NCBI GenBank assembly: GCA_038246575.1
Contig: JBBRVU010000041.1
Coordinates: 1-26,144 of the forward strand
DNA length: 26,144 bases
DNA from: JACCUZ01 sp038246575
GTDB taxonomy: Bacteria > Actinomycetota > Actinomycetes > JACCUZ01
Direction: 5' to 3'
Shown here: one piece after another, positions 22,206-26,144 of the stretch
Numbering within the stretch: the first letter of the stretch is position 1
Layout: the number at the start of each line of letters is the position of its first letter
The notes under the pieces: model-generated
Databases searched by the model: none
The model's input: the letters and a program-made list of their open reading frames with translations, nothing else
What the model was told of the DNA's origin: nothing
Program-made: the position numbers and the translations under genes

Positions 22206-24374
22206 TCAGGGGTCGGTGAGGATGACGAGCTGCTGGGTCGCTCGCGTCATCGCGACGTAGCGGTCGACTGCTCCCTCGGTGCCTTCGCCGAACGATTGCG
22301 GGTCGACGAGGACAACCAGGTCGAACTCGAGCCCCTTCGACAGCGCCGGTGTCAGTGACCTGACGCGTGGAGTCGCCGGGATCGTGCCAGCTTCCATGTG
22401 ACCATTGCCGATGACGCACGCGATGCCGTCGGCATGGGCGGCGAGCCAGGTGTCGACGATCGAGCCCAGCTTCGACACTGATCCGTGGATGACAGGAACC
22501 CCGGTGCTGCGGATGGACGTCGGCACGTTGGCGTCCGGGAGCACCGCCCGGATGACCGGCTCGGCCTCGGTCATGACCTCCTCCGGTGTGCGGTAGTTGA
22601 TGCTCAAGGAGGCCAGGTTGACCCGGTCCAGCCCGACCCGCTCGAGCCGTTGCCGCCACGACTCCGTGAACCCTTGCCTGGCCTGGGCACGGTCCCCGAC
22701 GATGGTGAAGCTCCGGGACGGGCAGCGGAGCAGCAGCATCTGCCACTCTGCGTCGGTCAGCTCCTGAGCCTCGTCCACCACGATGTGCGCGAACGGTCCG
22801 GCGAGCAGGTCGTGATCGGCACTCGGCAACACGGCCTTGTCGACCAGGACGCTTTGGATGTCCTGGCCGCGCAGCATCGACATCACGAGCATCTCGGAGT
22901 CGTCAGTTGCGATCAGGTCGTCCACGACGAGGGTCATCTGTTCGCGCTCGGCGGAGATGGTTGCATCGTGGCGACGGCGGCGTCGTGACGCGTCCGGATC
23001 ACCGAGCCGCTGCCGTGCCGCGTCCAGGACCGGGAGGTCGGACACCGTCCATGCGTAGGGGTCACCACGCTGCAGGGCTCGGACCTCGTCGGCGTCCAGC
23101 CAGGGAGCGCACTTGCGCAGGTACGCGGGGACCGACCACAGGTCCGCGACGAGATCTGTGGCCTCGAGCAGCGGCCACGCGCGGCTGAAGGCCTCCACCA
23201 GCGCTGCGTTCTGGCGGAGCGAGCGGCGGAGCTGGTCCGGCGAGACGTCCTCGTCGTCGCCCCGCTTGTCCACCAGGATCATCAGCAGCTCGTCCCAGAC
23301 CTGGTCGCGAGCATCGTTGTGCGGGGTCCCCGGGTCCGGCGACGCAAAAGCCTCCGCCCAGTCGTCGGCGCCGAGCCAGCGGTCGGACCAGTCGGTCTCG
23401 ACCACCATCCCCGCGGTAGGTGGCTCCTCGTAGAACCTGACCGCCGGTTCGATCGCCGTCACCAGCTCCGCGGTCGCCTTCAGCTGGGCGACGGTCGGAT
23501 CCGCTTCGATGGCTGCCGCGGCTCCCTCGGGAACAAGATCACGCAGGGTGCAGGTCTGGACGCCCTCCTCTCCCAGGCTAGGAAGAACGTCGGCGACGTA
23601 GGCCAGGTAGGGCTGGTGCGGGCCGACGAACAGGACGCCGCCCCGGTTGTGGCCGAGCCGCGGGTCTGAGTAGAGGAGGTACGCGGTGCGGTGCAGGGCG
23701 ACGACGGTCTTGCCCGTGCCCGGACCGCCGTCGACCACGAGCGCGCCGCGGGATCCCGCGCGGATGATGGCGTCCTGGGCGGCCTGGATGGTGCCGAGCA
23801 CATCGCGCATCCGCGACGACCGGCTGCTGCCCAGGGTCGCGATGAAGGCGGACTGATCGTCGAGCGACGAGGCATGTCCGCCCAGCCCGTCCGGCGTGAA
23901 CACCTCGTCCCAGTAGTCGCTGATGCGGTCTCGGGTCCAGCGATACCTGCGGCGGCTCGCCAGTCCCATCGGGTTGGCATGGGTCGCGCCGAAGTACGGC
24001 TCAGCTGCCGGCGTGCGCCAGTCCAGCAGCAGCCGCCGACCGGATCCGTCTGATAGGCCAAGCCGCCCGATGTACACGGGCTCCTGGTTGTCGTCCCGGA
24101 CGATGTGCCCGAGGCACAGGTCCAGACCGAAGCGACGCAGAGCGCGCAGGCGGGCACTGAGCCGGTGGATCTCCATGTCCCGGTCCATCGCCTCCTGACC
24201 CCCGCCGCCAGGCGCCTTGCGCTCGACCTCGAGACGGTCGGACAGGTCGTTGATCGACTGCTCGAGGCTCGCTGCGATGGCCGCGAAGTGCTGCTCGTCG
24301 CCGGCAGTCAGCGCCGGGTCAGCCTTGGCGGCCAGGTGGTCGGGAAGGTCGAACGCGCTAGTGAACACACGCAT
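22206..24374 (-). CDS. helR: HelD/HelR-type RNA polymerase-associated ATPase (UvrD-like helicase fold)
   Basis: 722 residues from ATG 24374. UvrD/Rep-type superfamily 1 ATPase motifs: Walker A GGPGTGKT (216-223), Walker B VVDEAQ (532-537), IVGDRAQ (558-564), NYRTPEEV (593-600), KGLEFDLVVLVD (680-691) and YVAMTRATQQL (706-716). The N-terminal ~120 residues form a charged helical coiled-coil arm, as in HelD proteins, which enter RNA polymerase channels and release stalled enzyme with ATP. HelR is the actinobacterial branch that also displaces rifamycin from RNA polymerase. I choose HelR because an RAE-like element lies upstream; the sequence alone supports the HelD family firmly and the HelR branch only moderately. 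A plain UvrD repair helicase is unlikely given the arm and the short C-terminus. Confidence 0.82.
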   Translation of the reverse strand: MRVFTSAFDLPDHLAAKADPALTAGDEQHFAAIAASLEQSINDLSDRLEVERKAPGGGGQEAMDRDMEIHRLSARLRALRRFGLDLCLGHIVRDDNQEPVYIGRLGLSDGSGRRLLLDWRTPAAEPYFGATHANPMGLASRRRYRWTRDRISDYWDEVFTPDGLGGHASSLDDQSAFIATLGSSRSSRMRDVLGTIQAAQDAIIRAGSRGALVVDGGPGTGKTVVALHRTAYLLYSDPRLGHNRGGVLFVGPHQPYLAYVADVLPSLGEEGVQTCTLRDLVPEGAAAAIEADPTVAQLKATAELVTAIEPAVRFYEEPPTAGMVVETDWSDRWLGADDWAEAFASPDPGTPHNDARDQVWDELLMILVDKRGDDEDVSPDQLRRSLRQNAALVEAFSRAWPLLEATDLVADLWSVPAYLRKCAPWLDADEVRALQRGDPYAWTVSDLPVLDAARQRLGDPDASRRRRRHDATISAEREQMTLVVDDLIATDDSEMLVMSMLRGQDIQSVLVDKAVLPSADHDLLAGPFAHIVVDEAQELTDAEWQMLLLRCPSRSFTIVGDRAQARQGFTESWRQRLERVGLDRVNLASLSINYRTPEEVMTEAEPVIRAVLPDANVPTSIRSTGVPVIHGSVSKLGSIVDTWLAAHADGIACVIGNGHMEAGTIPATPRVRSLTPALSKGLEFDLVVLVDPQSFGEGTEGAVDRYVAMTRATQQLVILTDP

Positions 24375-24391
24375 CTCGCGGCCCCCAGTGT

Positions 24392-24425
24392 CCGCAGACT
24401 CTTGTCACGGCGGGCGATTCTGCGG
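24392..24425 (-). promoter_or_regulatory. Hairpin in the helR leader
   Basis: CCGCAGA (24392-24398) and TCTGCGG (24419-24425) are perfect complements with a 20-nt loop, inside the ~78-nt untranslated leader of the helicase mRNA. It could be an attenuator or simply a leader fold; no uridine run follows it. Confidence 0.4.
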
Positions 24426-24433
24426 CACGACCG

Positions 24434-24452
24434 GGGTCTTGCCGCAAGCCCC
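24434..24452 (-). promoter_or_regulatory. Rifamycin-associated element (RAE)-like inverted repeat
   Basis: On the minus strand the 19 bp read GGGGCTTGCGGCAAGACCC, two 9-bp arms around one central base with a single mismatch. The RAE, a 19-bp inverted repeat of the form GGGGCTTGC-N-GCAAG followed by C-rich DNA as I recall it, precedes rifamycin-inactivating genes and helR in actinobacteria and is needed for induction by rifamycins. Here it lies 60 nt before the helicase ATG and directly downstream of the likely transcription start. Confidence 0.72.
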
Positions 24453-24459
24453 CTGGTGC

Positions 24460-24488
24460 GCTATATGTTGAGAACGGAAGGACGTCGA
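24460..24488 (-). promoter_or_regulatory. Putative helR promoter
   Basis: Minus strand: -35 TCGACG (24488-24483), a 17-nt spacer and -10 TATAGC (24465-24460). This is the most AT-rich spot in the spacer. Transcription would start near 24453, at the edge of the RAE-like repeat, so a factor on that repeat could control initiation. Confidence 0.42.
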
Positions 24489-24506
24489 CTGCTTGTCTCC
24501 TGCCTC

Positions 24507-24535
24507 ACCCACGCCGTAGGAGTGCTTTCGTGGGT
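24507..24535 (-). terminator. Candidate terminator after the DUF664/DinB gene
   Basis: ACCCACG (24507-24513) and CGTGGGT (24529-24535) form a perfect 7-bp stem with a 15-nt loop that begins in the TAA stop of the DinB-fold gene. No T-tract follows, so termination strength is uncertain. Confidence 0.4.
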
Positions 24536-25032
24536 TACTCGCTGCGCAGTTGCTCGCGCAGGATGTCTGCGTGTCCGCAGTGCTGGGCGAGTTCGCGCAA
24601 GACGTGGAGATAGACCCAGCGCAGCGGGAGCGGACCTCGGCGGTTGCCGTGGACCAGGTCGTCGAGCTCGAGAGATGATGTCGCCCGGCGTGCAGCTTCG
24701 CAGGCCTCGCGATGCCTGCGTCGGACAGTGGCGATGGTGTCGTCGTCATCGAGAACGAACGACTCGTCCGGTGTCGCGGGGATGCCCATCGCGGCGCGAG
24801 ACCGGCAGGTGATGGCTTCGTCGAACCACACCTGCTCGACGAAGGTCGCGTGCTTCACCAAGCCCAGCAGCGTGGTCCGGGACGGCACCAATGCTCGGCG
24901 TGCCTGCTCCTCGGTGAGTCCTTCCAAGCACCCCTCGAGGCCCCGCCGGTGCTCGTCGATGAACGCCTCGAACTGTGCCCGGACCGGCTGATCGGTGACG
25001 TCCTCCGCGAACGTCTGGGGGTGCGATGTCAT
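24535..25032 (-). CDS. DinB-superfamily protein of the DUF664 type
   Basis: 165 residues from ATG 25032 to TAA. The four-helix DinB/YfiT-like fold is indicated by TLLGLVKHATFVEQVWFDEAI (54-74) with metal-ligand H61, and LHVLRELAQHCGHADILREQL (142-162) with H151 and H154, the DUF664 HxxGHAD-like end. The family binds a divalent metal and includes thiol-dependent transferases (mycothiol, bacillithiol); the substrate here is unknown. The reading frame stays open upstream to 25617, but that part belongs to the decayed DUF222-type gene. The DinB similarity begins near residue 10 of the form called here. Confidence 0.83.
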   Translation of the reverse strand: MTSHPQTFAEDVTDQPVRAQFEAFIDEHRRGLEGCLEGLTEEQARRALVPSRTTLLGLVKHATFVEQVWFDEAITCRSRAAMGIPATPDESFVLDDDDTIATVRRRHREACEAARRATSSLELDDLVHGNRRGPLPLRWVYLHVLRELAQHCGHADILREQLRSE

Positions 25033-25106
25033 CCGATCAGCATCCCCGCGACAACCCGGCGGAGCAACTGGCGCGGCCGGGCCAGCCCGCACCCGCGATG
25101 CCGGGC

Positions 25107-25984
25107 TCACCCGACGAAGGATGCCCTGGTGGTGTCGTGGCCTTCGCGGGTGCCGTAGCCGGGGAGGTGTTCTGGTCGGGTGCGGACGGTGATGCCGGTG
25201 AGCATGGACCTGCACGGCCCGGCCGTGGGCGATCAGTTCGCGGGCGCTGGCCGGGTCGATCGGGGCGGGCAGGCCCAGCCCGCGCAGCGGCCCAGGGGCG
25301 TGGGCGGCCGGTCCTCGGGGCGCCGACGCGCCTGCGCCTGTGTCGCCCGCGTCCCGTTCCTCATGCCCGTCGCCCTCCGCGTGCTCGTGCTGGTCGTCGT
25401 GGTCCTCGCCTGGGTGGTCGAAGAAGGTGTCGGCGTGCAGGACGAGGCCGATCTCGCGGGCGCGGCGGACGGGGAGGTGGGGCAGGACGCGGCGGCGGCG
25501 GGCGGCGGCGGAGTCAGCGGTGATCACGGCGCGTTCGACCCGCGAGCGCCACCCCCGCGGGGACGGCCCGGCCCAGGGGGCGTCCCCGGTCGCGGCGGCG
25601 GCGGGCGGCGGCGGCATCGAGCAGCTCGGTGGCCTCGGCCAGCACCCTCGCGCGGGGCAGGTCCAGGCGCCCGGCGGCCAGCGCGGCGAGGGCGTCGGGC
25701 AGCACCAGGGTCAGGCGCCGGACCAGCTCCGCGAGCCCCTGCGCGGCGCCGCGGGTGATCCCGAGGGCGCCCATCAGCTCGCCGGCGGTGGTGGACCGGG
25801 CCAGGTCCATGTCCCCGGACTGGCCGGGACCCGCGCCGCGGCGGCCAGCACCCGCATCGCCTCGCCCTCACAACGCCGGCCCAGCTCGGCCACCAGCCCC
25901 AGCTGAGCCGCCTGCTCCGCAGCGATCCGCAGGGGTGGACCCCGGTGCCCCGTTGCCGTCGCGGTGACCCGACTGGTGATCCAT
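25107..25984 (-). pseudogene. Frameshifted DUF222 (13E12-type) gene remnant, HNH part missing
   Basis: On the minus strand the coding signal jumps between frames. LRIAAEQAAQLGLVAELGRR and RVLAAAAR lie in one frame (about 25935-25815). MDLARSTTAGELMGALGITR and DALAALAAGRLDLPRARVLA then EATELLD lie in a second (25810-25620). SRVERAVITADSAAARRRR and EIGLVLHADTFFD lie in a third (25560-25200). LTGITVRTRPEHLPGYGTRE runs to a stop at 25107-25109 after another shift. The order and the 'grows from LPxALAALxAGRxDLxxARVLA' pattern fit the DUF222 domain of actinobacterial HNH-endonuclease-like repeat proteins, but no HNH domain (C..C / H motifs) follows. At least three frameshifts are needed, so it is non-functional unless the sequence has errors. 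The intended start may be ATG 25984 or near it. Confidence 0.62.
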
Positions 25985-26039
25985 GACCCGACGCTAGACC
26001 GACCCCCGGACACCACCCCTTGTCACGAGCCCGGTCGCC

Positions 26040-26144
26040 TCAGAGGTACGTGGGGGTCGGGTCCACACCCCGCGCATCCCGCCGTACCCGGCGGCGGTTG
26101 CGCAGGCTCTCGAAGGTGAGCAGGGCCAGGGCCGCCCAGACCAG
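26040..26144 (-). CDS. C-terminal end of an unidentified protein (partial)
   Basis: The minus-strand frame is open from the window edge to TGA 26042-26040, giving 34 residues: a hydrophobic LVWAALALLTFESL segment followed by a basic RNRRRVRRDARG and the end VDPTPTYL. This looks like the last membrane helix and cytoplasmic tail of a membrane protein. It is too short to identify. Confidence 0.5.
   Translation of the reverse strand: MVWAALALLTFESLRNRRRVRRDARGVDPTPTYL

Noticed and set aside
24535..25617. A single 360-residue gene covering the DUF664/DinB gene and the upstream region
   Set aside because: Its first half is one frame of the broken DUF222-type gene, and the DinB-fold homology starts only at the internal ATG 25032.
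1..26144. CRISPR arrays, insertion sequences, integrases, phage genes
   Set aside because: No regularly spaced repeats, transposase or integrase motifs or target duplications were seen on either strand.

Overview
This is a high-GC actinobacterial chromosome segment, probably from an actinomycete of the Nocardioides/Intrasporangiaceae kind. The evidence is codon use, GTG starts, ATGA/GTGA gene overlaps, the men + nuo + polyprenyl synthase gene order, and a DUF222-type remnant. The genus cannot be fixed from the sequence alone.

Layout. 1-514 is the 3' end of menD. 511-1812 (minus) is an isochorismate synthase (menF) that converges on menD. 1888-2586 is the demethylmenaquinone methyltransferase (menG/ubiE). 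2677-2847 is a small CsbD-like stress protein behind a SigB/SigF-like promoter, followed by a strong hairpin. 2990-4273 is a geranylgeranyl-reductase-family flavoprotein, the likely menaquinone side-chain reductase (MenJ type). 4402-20091 is a complete 14-gene complex I operon, nuoA to nuoN, and it ends in an overlapping long-chain polyprenyl diphosphate synthase (20088-21095). Together this is a respiratory-quinone module: the head group, tail, tail saturation and the NADH dehydrogenase that uses the quinone.

From 21096 on the sequence is accessory: a repeat-bearing spacer, a truncated acetyltransferase paralogue, an intact GNAT acetyltransferase, a HelD/HelR-type RNA polymerase-associated helicase (minus), a DUF664/DinB-fold protein (minus), a frameshifted DUF222-type pseudogene (minus) and the last 34 codons of an unidentified gene (minus).

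The two most interesting signals are regulatory. First, a near-consensus Rex (NADH/NAD+ sensor) operator, TCGTGAA-TTGA-TTCACAA, lies just ahead of the geranylgeranyl reductase gene rather than next to nuoA. Second, a 19-bp imperfect inverted repeat ahead of the helicase, GGGGCTTGCGGCAAGACCC on the minus strand, looks like the rifamycin-associated element (RAE). That would mark the gene as an inducible HelR-type rifamycin tolerance factor. I found no CRISPR array, no tRNA or rRNA gene and no insertion sequence. I do not see an undescribed multi-gene system; the novelty is in the control elements and the decayed accessory end.
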